Shown one piece after another: positions 1-9,194 of a stretch of DNA of 64,000 nucleotides; the stretch's first letter is position 1, and each line of letters starts with the position of its first letter. Both the position numbers and the translations under genes were made by a program. The DNA lies in assembly GCA_022845895.1 (NCBI GenBank), contig AP025573.1, forward strand, positions 1,336,501-1,400,500, written 5' to 3'. Under the pieces are notes generated by a model. That model did not search any database. It saw only the letters and a list, made by a program, of their open reading frames with translations, and was not told where the DNA came from. The stretch comes from Lachnospiraceae bacterium (GTDB lineage Bacteria; Bacillota; Clostridia; Lachnospirales; Lachnospiraceae).

Positions 1-1227
1 GCCGATAAGGTACGGCAGCAGCAGTATGTTCGCCACGATGAATACGAAGGTGCGGACAAAAGAGATGGCTGCCGATATCTTCCCGTTGGAGTATGCGGTA
101 AACATCGCGGATGCGAAGATATTGATACCGGCAAAGATATAGTTGAACGAGAAGAGGAAGAATCCGCTTCGTGCAATCTCGTATGTCTTCGTTCCCGCAG
201 GCGTAAAGATTTCCACGATATACGGAGAAGACAGCAGGGCGAACAGTGTTATGATAACGGCGGATATGCAGATGAACGAGATACATATTCTGTATATCCG
301 CTTCAGCAGCTTTTCATTGCCGCTGCCGTAATTGTAGCTGATGACAGGGGCGACGCCCATGGAGAAGCCCATATACATCGCATTGAACAGGAACTGCCCG
401 TACAGCACGATCGTGATTGCTGCCACGCCTGGTTCGCCGAGGAACTTGAGCATCATGATATTGAACAGATACGTTACGACAGCGGCGGATATATTTGTCA
501 CCATCTCCGAAGAGCCGTTCAGGCAGCTTTCGATGATGACAGAGCCCCGGAACCTTGGCTTGGTAATGTGCAGGGAACCCTTTACAAAGAAAAAGTAAAT
601 AAATCCCGTTGCTGCAGGTACAAGCTGGCCGATACCGGTGGCCAGGGCGGCGCCGCCGATGCCCATCTGAAGCGGCCCCATGAAGACATAGTCCAGGACC
701 ATGTTGGCCAGTCCGCCGCCGATAGTGAGCAGAAGCCCCAGATTCGGCTTTCCTGCGGTCACGAAGAACGTCTGGAAGAGCAGCTGCAGGATACAGGCCG
801 GCGCGAGGAACAATGACACGCTGAGGTAGCTGACCGCGTCCGCAAGCAGCACATCTGTCGCGCCAAGCATTCTTGCAATCGGCTCTATGAACAGGTTGCC
901 GGCGGCCATGATTATGAATCCTGCCGCAACTCCGACGATAATGAGCAGCGTAAAGTCTTCGCGGGCTTCTTCCGCTTTATTTTCACCGAACTTTCTGGCT
1001 ATGATGGCACTTCCCCCCGAAGCAAGCATGACACCGACTGCTATGACGAGGTTCAGAACCGGATATACAATGTTGGCGGAGGACAGGGCGTTCGTTCCGA
1101 GCAGCCTGGAGATGAAGATACCGTCTACAATCGTATATAAGGACATGAACACCATCATAACGATAGTGGGGGCCGCAAAGCGGAGCAGTGAGAAAAACTT
1201 GAAATCTTTTGCAATTGAATTCGACAT
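1..1227 (-). CDS. MATE family multidrug efflux transporter (3' end outside window)
   Basis: Integral membrane exporter of the MATE family, which moves drugs or metabolites out of the cell using an ion gradient. The frame is open from an ATG at 1227 (MSNSIAKDFKFF) to the window edge, 409 codons; a full MATE protein is about 450 residues, so only the C-terminal end is missing. Hydrophobic helices run throughout, with typical segments such as YTIVDGIFISRLLG near residue 32 and GVAPVISYNYGSGN near residue 290. An AGGAGG site lies just upstream of the ATG. It is divergent from the MerR-family gene at 1343, its probable regulator. Substrate cannot be told from sequence. Confidence 0.93.
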   Translation of the reverse strand, partial: MSNSIAKDFKFFSLLRFAAPTIVMMVFMSLYTIVDGIFISRLLGTNALSSANIVYPVLNLVIAVGVMLASGGSAIIARKFGENKAEEAREDFTLLIIVGVAAGFIIMAAGNLFIEPIARMLGATDVLLADAVSYLSVSLFLAPACILQLLFQTFFVTAGKPNLGLLLTIGGGLANMVLDYVFMGPLQMGIGGAALATGIGQLVPAATGFIYFFFVKGSLHITKPRFRGSVIIESCLNGSSEMVTNISAAVVTYLFNIMMLKFLGEPGVAAITIVLYGQFLFNAMYMGFSMGVAPVISYNYGSGNEKLLKRIYRICISFICISAVIITLFALLSSPYIVEIFTPAGTKTYEIARSGFFLFSFNYIFAGINIFASAMFTAYSNGKISAAISFVRTFVFIVANILLLPYLIG

Positions 1228-1296
1228 ATGAATCCTCCTTCCTGATTAATGTGCTGCATTAAATAATCTAAGTTGTGTTTTTACCCGACAATTGCT

Positions 1297-1327
1297 ATGA
1301 TAAGGTATAGGGTAACCCGATAGTCAA
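1297..1327 (-). promoter_or_regulatory. MerR-type promoter of the MATE gene (19-bp spacer)
   Basis: Reading the minus strand, TTGACT (1327-1322) is followed by exactly 19 bases and then TATCAT (1302-1297). A 19-bp spacer with a dyad inside it is the hallmark of promoters activated by MerR-family DNA distortion. The spacer contains CGGGTTACCC. The site lies between the MATE gene and the divergent merR gene. The assignment is inferred from spacing and position. Confidence 0.6.
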
Positions 1328-1342
1328 GAGGAGATTACAAAT

Positions 1343-2170
1343 ATGGCAATAATAAAGAAAGAAAGGTATCTGACGACCGGAGAGTTTGCACGGCTGACTG
1401 GAGTGACGAAGCACACGCTGTTCCACTACGACGCCATCGGGCTGCTCTGCCCGGAGGTGAAGCTCGACAACGGTTACAGGTACTACACATTTTCCCAGCT
1501 CGATATATTTGAGATCATATCTTCGCTGAAAGAGCTGAACATGCCCCTGCAAGAGATCAAGGCATATGTGGATGGCAGGACCCCGGAGAGCCTTCTGAAG
1601 CTGTTCGAGCGGGAGAATCTTATCATCGAAGAACGGATGCAGAAGCTCCGCCAGATACAGCGCTGGATGAAGGAGAAGGCAGACTGCATCCAAAGCGGAA
1701 TCTCTGCGCCGCCGGAGGAAATCCGCGTGCGGCATGAAGAGAAGAGGTACATGGTACTGTCCGGAATCGAAAGCAGCGATGAGATGGGATGGAGCATAGA
1801 GATTGGGAATTTCCTCGACTATTGCGAGGAGCATGGAATCAGAAGCCCGTACGGCATCAGCTTCCGGCAGAATCTGGCCGATATCATGGAAGGAACGTAT
1901 GACAGCTACCGGACGCTGTACCAGCTGCTCTCGGCAAAGCCGAAGAAGGTGGCATACGAAGTGCGCCCGGAAGGTGACTATGTAACAGCCTACCATAAAG
2001 GGAGATGGCAGGATATCGGAATGGCATACAGAAGGCTTGTCCGGTATGCACAAGACAACAGGATAGAGCTTACAGAGCACTTTTACGAAGACTATCTTCT
2101 CGACGGACTGACCGTGCAGCGGGAAGAGGACTACCTGACGAAGATTATCTGCATGGTCCGCTCAGCATAA
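1343..2170 (+). CDS. MerR family transcriptional regulator with GyrI-like effector domain
   Basis: BmrR-like multidrug-sensing regulator, 275 residues. The N-terminal winged helix begins [21 protein letters not shown] and is followed by the MerR signature [12 protein letters not shown], a dimerisation coiled coil near residues 85-115, and a C-terminal effector-binding domain of the GyrI-like/AraC-binding type (residues ~125-275). Such proteins bind a drug and activate a neighbouring exporter. It is divergent from the MATE gene and the intervening DNA has a 19-bp-spacer promoter, so it most likely controls that exporter and itself. GAGGAG precedes the ATG. Confidence 0.9.
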   Translation: MAIIKKERYLTTGEFARLTGVTKHTLFHYDAIGLLCPEVKLDNGYRYYTFSQLDIFEIISSLKELNMPLQEIKAYVDGRTPESLLKLFERENLIIEERMQKLRQIQRWMKEKADCIQSGISAPPEEIRVRHEEKRYMVLSGIESSDEMGWSIEIGNFLDYCEEHGIRSPYGISFRQNLADIMEGTYDSYRTLYQLLSAKPKKVAYEVRPEGDYVTAYHKGRWQDIGMAYRRLVRYAQDNRIELTEHFYEDYLLDGLTVQREEDYLTKIICMVRSA

Positions 2171-2215
2171 GCAGATGACCTTTAGCGCAGTTGTATCTTT
2201 CCTTATCAGTAAAGT

Positions 2216-2261
2216 GGGAGCCGGGCGGGAGATGCATCGGAGCATCTCCCACCCGGCTCCC
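2216..2261. terminator. Strong hairpin between convergent merR and carB
   Basis: GGGAGCCGGG-C-GGGAGATGC (2216-2235) pairs with GCATCTCCC-A-CCCGGCTCCC (2242-2261): about 19 pairs with one mismatch and a six-base loop. There is no clear T tract on either side. It lies between two convergent 3' ends and probably stops both transcripts. Confidence 0.7.
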
Positions 2262-2278
2262 TGTCGTATCCTGATCTG

Positions 2279-5200
2279 CTATGCTTCCGTTATTTCACTG
2301 TGCAGCTGCTGGAGCGGCTTGACCTCTCCATTGCCGTGTTCTTTCACATAGCGGATGCCTTTTGCAGTAGCCCTTGCAGCGGCAATCGTGGTCATATATG
2401 GAACCTTGGCTTTTATGGCAGCTTTCCGCAGATAGCTGTCGTCATGGACGCTGTCCTTGCCTACCGGCGAGTTTACGATAAGCTGTATCTTGCCGTTCGT
2501 AATCATATCTAGGATATTCGGGCGCCCTTCGTACAGCTTCTTCACTTTTTCGGCTTCGATGCCTGCCTCCCGGATGAGGTCGCATGTCGTACCTGTCGCC
2601 ACGATATCGAATCCGTCTTCTGCAAAGTTTCTTGCAATCTCTGCCACTTCGGCTCTGTCTTTACGGTTCACGGAGATGAGTACCGTGCCGGAAAGGGGCA
2701 GCCTTGACTGTGTGGCCTCCTGCGCCTTGTAGAAGGCTTCGCCGTAATGCGGCGACAGGCCGAGCACTTCTCCTGTGGAGCGCATTTCAGGCCCTAGGAT
2801 AGGATCTACTTCCTGGAACATGTTGAATGGGAATACGGCTTCTTTAACACCGTAGTAAGGGATTATCTGCTGCTTGAGGCCGGGTACCGGAGACGGACGC
2901 CCTGTTATCTCTGAGGTGATGATATCTGTTGCCAGCGGAACCATCCGGATATTGCACACTTTGGACACGAGGGGTACGGTCCGGGATGCGCGGGGATTGG
3001 CCTCCAGCACGTACACTTTGCCGTTCTCGATGGCATACTGCATGTTCATCAGGCCTTTGACGTGCATCTCCTCGGCGATTCTTCTCGTATATTCCTTGAT
3101 CGTGCGCACATTTTCTTCGGAAATGTGTACGGATGGGATGATACATGCGGAGTCGCCGGAGTGTACGCCGGCCAGCTCGATATGCTCCATGACAGCGGGG
3201 ACGAATGCATGTGTCCCGTCGCTGATAGCGTCTGCCTCGCATTCGGTGGCATGGTTCAGGAATCGGTCGATAAGTATCGGACGGTCAGGCGTCACGCCGA
3301 CGGCCGCGTTCATATAACCTGCCATGCTTTCATCATCGTACACGACTTCCATACCGCGGCCGCCCAGTACATAGGAAGGCCGCACCATAACCGGATAGCC
3401 GATTCTGTCCGCGATTTTCAGTGCTTCGTCCACCGTTGTCGCCATGCCGGATTCCGGCATCGGGATATGAAGCTTCTCCATCATCTCCCGGAACAGGTCA
3501 CGGTCTTCGGCCAGGTCGATGACGGACGGCGGCGTGCCGAGTATCCTGACACCGTTTTTCTCAAGCTCTGCGGCGAGATTGAGCGGAGTCTGACCGCCGA
3601 ACTGTGCGATGACGCCGACAGGCTTCTCCTTTTTATAGATGCTCAGTACGTCTTCCAGCGTAAGCGGTTCGAAATATAATTTATCTGAGGTGTCGTAGTC
3701 TGTTGACACGGTCTCAGGATTACAGTTAACGATAATCGTCTCAAAACCGAGCTTCTTAAGAGCCAGGGAAGCATGGACGCAGCAGTAGTCGAACTCGATG
3801 CCCTGCCCGATGCGGTTCGGGCCTCCGCCGAGGATCATTATCTTAGGCCTGCTTTCGTCCACCGGATTCTTATCTTCGGCATTGTAGGTGGAGTAGTAGT
3901 ATGCACTGTCGGGAGTACCGCTCACATGCACGCCCTCCCACGCTTCGAGAACTCCAAGGGCTTCTCTGCGGCCGCGCACGGCATCCTCGGATACGCCGAG
4001 GATCTGGCTCAGATACTTGTCGGAGAAGCCGTCTTTCTTTGCGGAGACGAGCAGATCGTCATCCGGAAGAGAACCTTCGTAAGCGGCCAGTGCCTCCTCT
4101 TCCTCCACGAGCTCTTTCATCTGTTCGATAAAATAAGCCTTTACCTTCGTGATGTCGTGGATCTCCTCGACGGAGACACCTTTGCGGAGTGCCTCATACA
4201 TGATAAAGTGGCGTTCGCTGGAAGGGGTGCCGAGCATCTGAAGAAGCTGCTCCTTGCTCCTCGTGTCAAAATCCCTGGCATGTCCAAGCCCGCAGCGCCC
4301 GGTCTCCAGACTCCGGATCGCTTTCTGGAAAGCCTCTTTGTAAGTCTTGCCGATACTCATGACTTCGCCCACAGCCCGCATCTGCGTTCCGAGCTTGTCC
4401 TCCACGCCTTTGAACTTTTCAAATGCCCACCGTGCAAACTTGATTACGACATAGTCGCCGTCAGGTACGTATTTGTCCAGCGTACCGTATTTTCCGCAAG
4501 GGATATCCTTCAGCGTGAGTCCGGCGGCGAGCATGGCAGACACGAGGGCGATAGGGAACCCGGTAGCCTTCGATGCAAGCGCCGAGGAGCGGGAAGTCCT
4601 CGGGTTGATTTCTATGACGATGATGCGGTCGCTGACCGGGTCGTGTGCGAACTGTACGTTCGTTCCGCCGATAACCTGAACCGATTCTACAATCTTGTAC
4701 GCCTGTTCCTGGAGACGCTTCTGGCAGTCTTTCGATATCGTGAGCATTGGCGCAGAGCAGAAGGAGTCGCCGGTATGTACGCCAAGGGGGTCGATATTTT
4801 CAATAAAGCATACGGTAATCATGTTGTTTTCGGAGTCACGGACAATCTCCAGTTCAAGCTCCTCCCAGCCGAGGATGGATTCCTCTACGAGCACCTGTCC
4901 GACGAGGCTTGCCTGCAGCCCTCTTAAGCAGACCGTTCTCAGCTCCTCCCTGTTATAGACGAGGCCGCCGCCTGCGCCGCCCATCGTATACGCGGGGCGG
5001 AGCACGACCGGATAGCCGAGGTTGTCAGCGATAGACAGCGCTTCTTCTACGGTATAGGCGACCTCGCTTCTGGCCATCTCGATACCGAGGCTGTCCATAG
5101 CCTTTTTAAATTCGATTCTGTCCTCTCCACGTTCGATGGCGTCTACCTGTACGCCGATGACCTGCACGTCATATTTGTCCAGGACGCCTGCCTTGGCAAG

Positions 5201-5503
5201 CTCAGAACATAAATTGAGGCCGGACTGTCCGCCAAGATTGGGCAGAAGTGCATCCGGCCGTTCTTTGGCGATGATCTGTTCCAGCCTGTCTACGTTGAGC
5301 GGCTCGATATAGGTGACGTCAGCCGTCTCAGGGTCCGTCATGATAGTGGCGGGGTTGGAATTGACGAGCACGATCTCGTAGCCGAGACTGCGGAGCGCCT
5401 TGCAGGCCTGGGTGCCTGAATAGTCAAATTCGCAGGCCTGCCCTATGATGATGGGGCCGGAGCCTATTATCAGTACTTTGTGGATATCAGTTCTCTTGGA
5501 CAT
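2279..5503 (-). CDS. carB: Carbamoyl-phosphate synthase large subunit
   Basis: Makes carbamoyl phosphate from bicarbonate, ammonia (from the CarA glutaminase subunit) and two ATP, feeding pyrimidine and arginine synthesis. At 1074 residues it has the usual length. It shows the tandem ATP-grasp architecture: first half beginning KVLIIGSGPIIIGQACEFDY, second half near residue 550 beginning KIMILGGGPNRIGQGIEFDY, and a C-terminal MGS-like allosteric domain (from ~935, SVNRKDRAEVAEIARNF). GGAGGAG precedes the ATG. The small subunit gene carA is not adjacent: the upstream neighbour is a divergent GTPase and the downstream neighbour a convergent regulator. Confidence 0.98.
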   Translation of the reverse strand: MSKRTDIHKVLIIGSGPIIIGQACEFDYSGTQACKALRSLGYEIVLVNSNPATIMTDPETADVTYIEPLNVDRLEQIIAKERPDALLPNLGGQSGLNLCSELAKAGVLDKYDVQVIGVQVDAIERGEDRIEFKKAMDSLGIEMARSEVAYTVEEALSIADNLGYPVVLRPAYTMGGAGGGLVYNREELRTVCLRGLQASLVGQVLVEESILGWEELELEIVRDSENNMITVCFIENIDPLGVHTGDSFCSAPMLTISKDCQKRLQEQAYKIVESVQVIGGTNVQFAHDPVSDRIIVIEINPRTSRSSALASKATGFPIALVSAMLAAGLTLKDIPCGKYGTLDKYVPDGDYVVIKFARWAFEKFKGVEDKLGTQMRAVGEVMSIGKTYKEAFQKAIRSLETGRCGLGHARDFDTRSKEQLLQMLGTPSSERHFIMYEALRKGVSVEEIHDITKVKAYFIEQMKELVEEEEALAAYEGSLPDDDLLVSAKKDGFSDKYLSQILGVSEDAVRGRREALGVLEAWEGVHVSGTPDSAYYYSTYNAEDKNPVDESRPKIMILGGGPNRIGQGIEFDYCCVHASLALKKLGFETIIVNCNPETVSTDYDTSDKLYFEPLTLEDVLSIYKKEKPVGVIAQFGGQTPLNLAAELEKNGVRILGTPPSVIDLAEDRDLFREMMEKLHIPMPESGMATTVDEALKIADRIGYPVMVRPSYVLGGRGMEVVYDDESMAGYMNAAVGVTPDRPILIDRFLNHATECEADAISDGTHAFVPAVMEHIELAGVHSGDSACIIPSVHISEENVRTIKEYTRRIAEEMHVKGLMNMQYAIENGKVYVLEANPRASRTVPLVSKVCNIRMVPLATDIITSEITGRPSPVPGLKQQIIPYYGVKEAVFPFNMFQEVDPILGPEMRSTGEVLGLSPHYGEAFYKAQEATQSRLPLSGTVLISVNRKDRAEVAEIARNFAEDGFDIVATGTTCDLIREAGIEAEKVKKLYEGRPNILDMITNGKIQLIVNSPVGKDSVHDDSYLRKAAIKAKVPYMTTIAAARATAKGIRYVKEHGNGEVKPLQQLHSEITEA

Positions 5504-5659
5504 AATTCTCCTCCTGTCAGTAAGTCGATAGAATAAATTCTCTAGTTGTTATTATATAGGAGAATGGAGAAAAAGAAAAGTTGTAATATCCATCTCCAGA
5601 CGTTAAAATAATAAAGGTAATATTTTTGCAGGCAAGCAGTCAGGAAAGAGTGAAGATAG

Positions 5660-8359
5660 ATGAGAAGAATTGTATTGGGAATACTGGCCCATGCGGATGC
5701 GGGAAAGACGACGCTGTCGGAGAGCATGCTGTACATAAGCGGCGCACTCCGCAGAATGGGGCGTGTGGACCATAAGGATGCGTTTCTGGATACGTACGAG
5801 ATGGAAAAGGAAAGAGGAATCACCATCTTTTCCAAACAGGCCGTATTCTCTTTTGGAGAGTTGGAGATTACGCTCATGGATACCCCCGGCCATGTGGACT
5901 TCTCCGCAGAGATGGAGCGGACGCTTCAGGTACTGGACTATGCCATTCTCGTCGTAAGCGGGGCGGACGGCGTACAGGGGCATACGGAGACGTTGTGGAG
6001 GCTCCTTGCCCGATATGGGATTCCGGTCTTTCTGTTCATCAATAAGATGGATCAGGAGGGAACGGATCAGGAACGGCTCCTCAAGGAGCTGCAGGACAGG
6101 TTCGGAGGAGAATGCGTGGATTTTGGCCCGGAAAGAGACGAGGAAGAATTCCGTGAACAGATTGCCATGTGTGATGAGGAGCTGCTGGAGCGCTACCTCT
6201 CGGGGGAATATGCGGATGAAGAGGACATAGCGGGGCTTATCCGGGAGCGGAAGGTATATCCGTGCTATTTCGGCTCAGCATTAAGGCTGTCAGGTGTCGA
6301 GGAGCTGCTTAAGGGCATCGCGCAGTATACGAGGCGTCCGGCTCGTCCGGAAGCTTTCGGGGCCAAGGTGTACAAGATCGCCAGAGACAGGCAGGGAAGC
6401 CGTCTGACTTATATGAAGATTACAGGGGGGAGCCTGAAGGTCAAAGAAGCCGTTGAGATAAGAGACCGTGAAGGCCGGATGGCGGCCAGGGAGAAAGCTG
6501 ACCAGATACGTATCTACTCCGGGACAAGATATGAAGCGGTGGAGGAGGCGGAGGCCGGGATGGTCTGTGCGGTTACCGGGCTTGCCGGGACATATCCGGG
6601 ACAGGGGCTTGGAACGGAATCCGCATCCGACATGCCGGTGCTGGAACCGGTGCTTAACTACCGGGTCGTGCTGCCGGACGGTGCAGACGCCCATACGATG
6701 CTTGCCAATCTTAAGCAGCTGGAAGAAGAAGAGCCGGAGCTTCATATCGTATGGAACGAATGTCTCGGAGAGATTCATGCAAAGCTCATGGGGGAAGTCC
6801 AGATTGGAATCATAAAAAGAATCATACAGGAAAGGTTCGGCGTGTCCGTACAGTTTGACACAGGACAGGTTGTATACAAGGAGACGATCCAAAGGCCGGC
6901 AGAAGGGATCGGACACTTTGAACCGCTGCGCCATTATGCAGAGGTGCATCTGCTTCTGGAGCCGCTGGAGGAGGGAAGCGGCCTTGTATTCGACAGTGCA
7001 GTGGGCGAAGATGAGCTGGACGGGAACTGGCAGCGGCTCATACTGACCCATCTCGAGGAACGGGAGCATCCGGGCGTGCTGACCGGTTCTGCCATCACGG
7101 ATATGAAGATAACCCTCATCGCCGGAAAGGGGCATCTGAAGCATACCGAGGGAGGAGACTTCCGCCAGGCTACTTACCGGGCGGTCCGCCAGGGACTTAA
7201 GAGGGCGGGAAGCATCCTGCTGGAGCCTTACTATAAGTTCCGCATGGAGGTCCCCGCAGAGTCTGTGGGCCGTGCCATGTCTGACATCCAGCGGATGAAC
7301 GGAGACTTTGAGGCTCCGCAGACCCGGGGAGACATGTCTGTCCTGACCGGAAACGTGCCGGTTGCATCCATGCAGGGCTACCAGACCGAATTGAATGCCT
7401 ACACGAGGGGGCGGGGAAGGATTTCCTGTATGCCGGGCGGATACCATCCATGTAAAAATGCGGAAGAAATCATAGAGAGGACAGGCTATGATCCGGAGAA
7501 AGACTTGGAAAACCCGACCGGTTCCGTATTCTGCGCCCATGGTGCCGGCTTTGTCGTCAGCTGGGATAAGGTCGAGGAATATATGCATGTGGACAGCGGA
7601 TGGCAGGGCAGAAACCGGGATGCCGGCCGGAGCGGGCCCGAAGCGGTTCCTGCAAATCTGCCGTATGGCACTGGCAGCAGTTCCGCTTACAGTGAAAAAG
7701 AGCTGGAGGAAATCTTCGAGCGCACGTATGGTCCCGTCAAAAGAAAAAAGACGGCGCAGAGACGCAGGACGGAAGGCGGGAGCATCTCGGCGGCAGAATA
7801 CCGGCCGCAGAAGAAGAGGCGGGAGCAGATAGAAGAATATCTGCTTGTGGACGGCTATAATATCATCTTTGCATGGGAGGAGCTCAAAGAGCTTGCAAAG
7901 GTGAACATCATGAGCGCCAGGGACAGGCTCATGGACATTATGAGCAATTACCAGGGCTTTCGTAAGATGACGCTTATCCTTGTGTTCGATGCATACAAAG
8001 TGGAAGGAAATCCGGGCGCTGTCTCCACCTACCACAACATCTATATCGTGTATACGAAGGAAGCAGAGACGGCAGACCAGTATATTGAAAAGACGGTCCA
8101 CAGAATCGGGCGGAAGCATAATGTGACCGTGGCCACGTCAGATGCATTGGAACAGGTGATCATTCTCGGACAGGGCGGACGGAGACTGTCGGCGCAGGGG
8201 CTACGGGAAGAGGTGGAGCTGGCCATGCAGGAACTGAGAGAGGAGCACCTCAAAGAGAGCAGGAGCACCCGCAGCTATCTATTCGACAATCTGCCGGAAG
8301 AACTGGCCGATTATATGGAAGATATGCGGATGGGAAAGGATTCTGCAGATCGACACTGA
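5660..8359 (+). CDS. TetM-like ribosome-associated GTPase fused to a Rae1/YacP NYN endoribonuclease domain
   Basis: 899 residues. The N-terminal part is an EF-G/TetM-family translational GTPase: G1 AHADAGKT (residues 10-17), G3 DTPGH near 74, G4 NKMD near 128, then domains II-V to about residue 640. A basic linker (RKKTAQRRR) leads to a C-terminal NYN domain from about residue 726 (YLLVDGYNIIFAW, LVFDAY, VATSDALEQ, GQGGRRLSAQGL) that resembles Bacillus YacP/Rae1, a nuclease that cuts mRNA in the ribosomal A site. TetM-type proteins displace tetracycline from ribosomes; a housekeeping or rescue role is equally possible. The next gene starts 19 bases downstream. Domain calls are by motif recognition. 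Confidence 0.85.
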   Translation: MRRIVLGILAHADAGKTTLSESMLYISGALRRMGRVDHKDAFLDTYEMEKERGITIFSKQAVFSFGELEITLMDTPGHVDFSAEMERTLQVLDYAILVVSGADGVQGHTETLWRLLARYGIPVFLFINKMDQEGTDQERLLKELQDRFGGECVDFGPERDEEEFREQIAMCDEELLERYLSGEYADEEDIAGLIRERKVYPCYFGSALRLSGVEELLKGIAQYTRRPARPEAFGAKVYKIARDRQGSRLTYMKITGGSLKVKEAVEIRDREGRMAAREKADQIRIYSGTRYEAVEEAEAGMVCAVTGLAGTYPGQGLGTESASDMPVLEPVLNYRVVLPDGADAHTMLANLKQLEEEEPELHIVWNECLGEIHAKLMGEVQIGIIKRIIQERFGVSVQFDTGQVVYKETIQRPAEGIGHFEPLRHYAEVHLLLEPLEEGSGLVFDSAVGEDELDGNWQRLILTHLEEREHPGVLTGSAITDMKITLIAGKGHLKHTEGGDFRQATYRAVRQGLKRAGSILLEPYYKFRMEVPAESVGRAMSDIQRMNGDFEAPQTRGDMSVLTGNVPVASMQGYQTELNAYTRGRGRISCMPGGYHPCKNAEEIIERTGYDPEKDLENPTGSVFCAHGAGFVVSWDKVEEYMHVDSGWQGRNRDAGRSGPEAVPANLPYGTGSSSAYSEKELEEIFERTYGPVKRKKTAQRRRTEGGSISAAEYRPQKKRREQIEEYLLVDGYNIIFAWEELKELAKVNIMSARDRLMDIMSNYQGFRKMTLILVFDAYKVEGNPGAVSTYHNIYIVYTKEAETADQYIEKTVHRIGRKHNVTVATSDALEQVIILGQGGRRLSAQGLREEVELAMQELREEHLKESRSTRSYLFDNLPEELADYMEDMRMGKDSADRH

Positions 8360-8377
8360 CAGGAAGCGAGGATACGG

Positions 8378-9127
8378 ATGAACAAGGAATTTATAAATTT
8401 GACGAAAGAGAACCTGTACGATGAGCACTTATGCTGCATTATCCGCAGCAGGAAGCCCCACAAAGGGATTGACGCGAAGCGGCAATGGCTTCTGGACCGG
8501 CTGGATGAAGGACATGTGTTTAGAAAGCTGGATGAAAAAGCGACCGTTTTTATAGAATACGCACCTCTTGAGACGGCCTGGGTTCCCATCATCGGGGACA
8601 ACTATTACTACGTGTACTGCCTATGGGTGACCGGTCCCCACAAAGGGAAGGGATATGGGAAGATGCTGATGGAGTATTGCATGGCTGATGCCAGAGAGAA
8701 GGGGAAATCCGGCATCTGCATGCTCGGGGCAAAAAAGCAGAAAGCCTGGCTTTCTGACCAGTCCTTTGCGAAAAGGTTCGGGTTTGAGGCTGTTGATGCT
8801 ACCGAGGACGGATACGAGCTGCTTGCGCTTTCCTTTGACGGAACGGTGCCGGAGTTTGCACGAAATGTTAAGAAACCGGCGATTGAAAGCGAAGAGCTGA
8901 CGGTTTATTATGATATGCAATGCCCCTATGTCTGTCAGAGCATCGAGAGGATAAGGCAGTATTGTGAGGAAAATGACATCCCCGTATCGCTGATCCAGGT
9001 GGACACGCTGCAGAAGGCGAAGGAACTTCCCTGTGTATTCAACAACTGGGGCGTGTTTTATAAAGGAAGATTCCAGACGGTGAATCTATTAGATGCCGCC
9101 GGCTTAAAGAGAATACTCAAGAAATAA
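8378..9127 (+). CDS. GNAT acetyltransferase with C-terminal YoaP-like domain
   Basis: 249 residues. The N-terminal GNAT fold carries the acetyl-CoA loop GPHKGKGYGKMLMEYC (near residue 88). The C-terminal third, from YYDMQCPYVCQS near residue 175, resembles the YoaP domain of Bacillus YoaP, with a CPYVC motif like a thioredoxin-fold redox or metal site. The substrate is unknown. It starts 19 bases after the GTPase-Rae1 fusion gene and shares its downstream terminator, so the two are probably co-transcribed; a functional link is unproven. Confidence 0.85.
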   Translation: MNKEFINLTKENLYDEHLCCIIRSRKPHKGIDAKRQWLLDRLDEGHVFRKLDEKATVFIEYAPLETAWVPIIGDNYYYVYCLWVTGPHKGKGYGKMLMEYCMADAREKGKSGICMLGAKKQKAWLSDQSFAKRFGFEAVDATEDGYELLALSFDGTVPEFARNVKKPAIESEELTVYYDMQCPYVCQSIERIRQYCEENDIPVSLIQVDTLQKAKELPCVFNNWGVFYKGRFQTVNLLDAAGLKRILKK

Positions 9128-9144
9128 CAGAAACGGTCCGTTAA

Positions 9145-9184
9145 GAAGGGCTGCCGGGGCGATATACGCTCCCGGCAGCCCTTC
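9145..9184. terminator. Bidirectional hairpin terminator
   Basis: GAAGGGCTGCCGGG (9145-9158) pairs with CCCGGCAGCCCTTC (9171-9184), a perfect 14-bp stem between the convergent ends of the GNAT gene and the binding-protein gene. No strong T tract is seen. Confidence 0.75.
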
Positions 9185-9194
9185 ATCCATTCTA

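Noticed and set aside
3773..4927. A 384-codon open frame antisense to carB
   Set aside because: The minus strand encodes an unmistakable CarB over the whole stretch.
6290..8119. A 609-codon open frame on the minus strand, antisense to the GTPase-Rae1 gene
   Set aside because: It is a by-product of GC-rich codon use; it has no domain signs or ribosome binding site, while the plus-strand protein has clear motifs throughout.
5660..8359. Called as an acquired tetracycline resistance gene
   Set aside because: It lies in core-like GC-rich DNA with a C-terminal nuclease fusion not found in Tet(M)/(O)/(W); resistance cannot be claimed.
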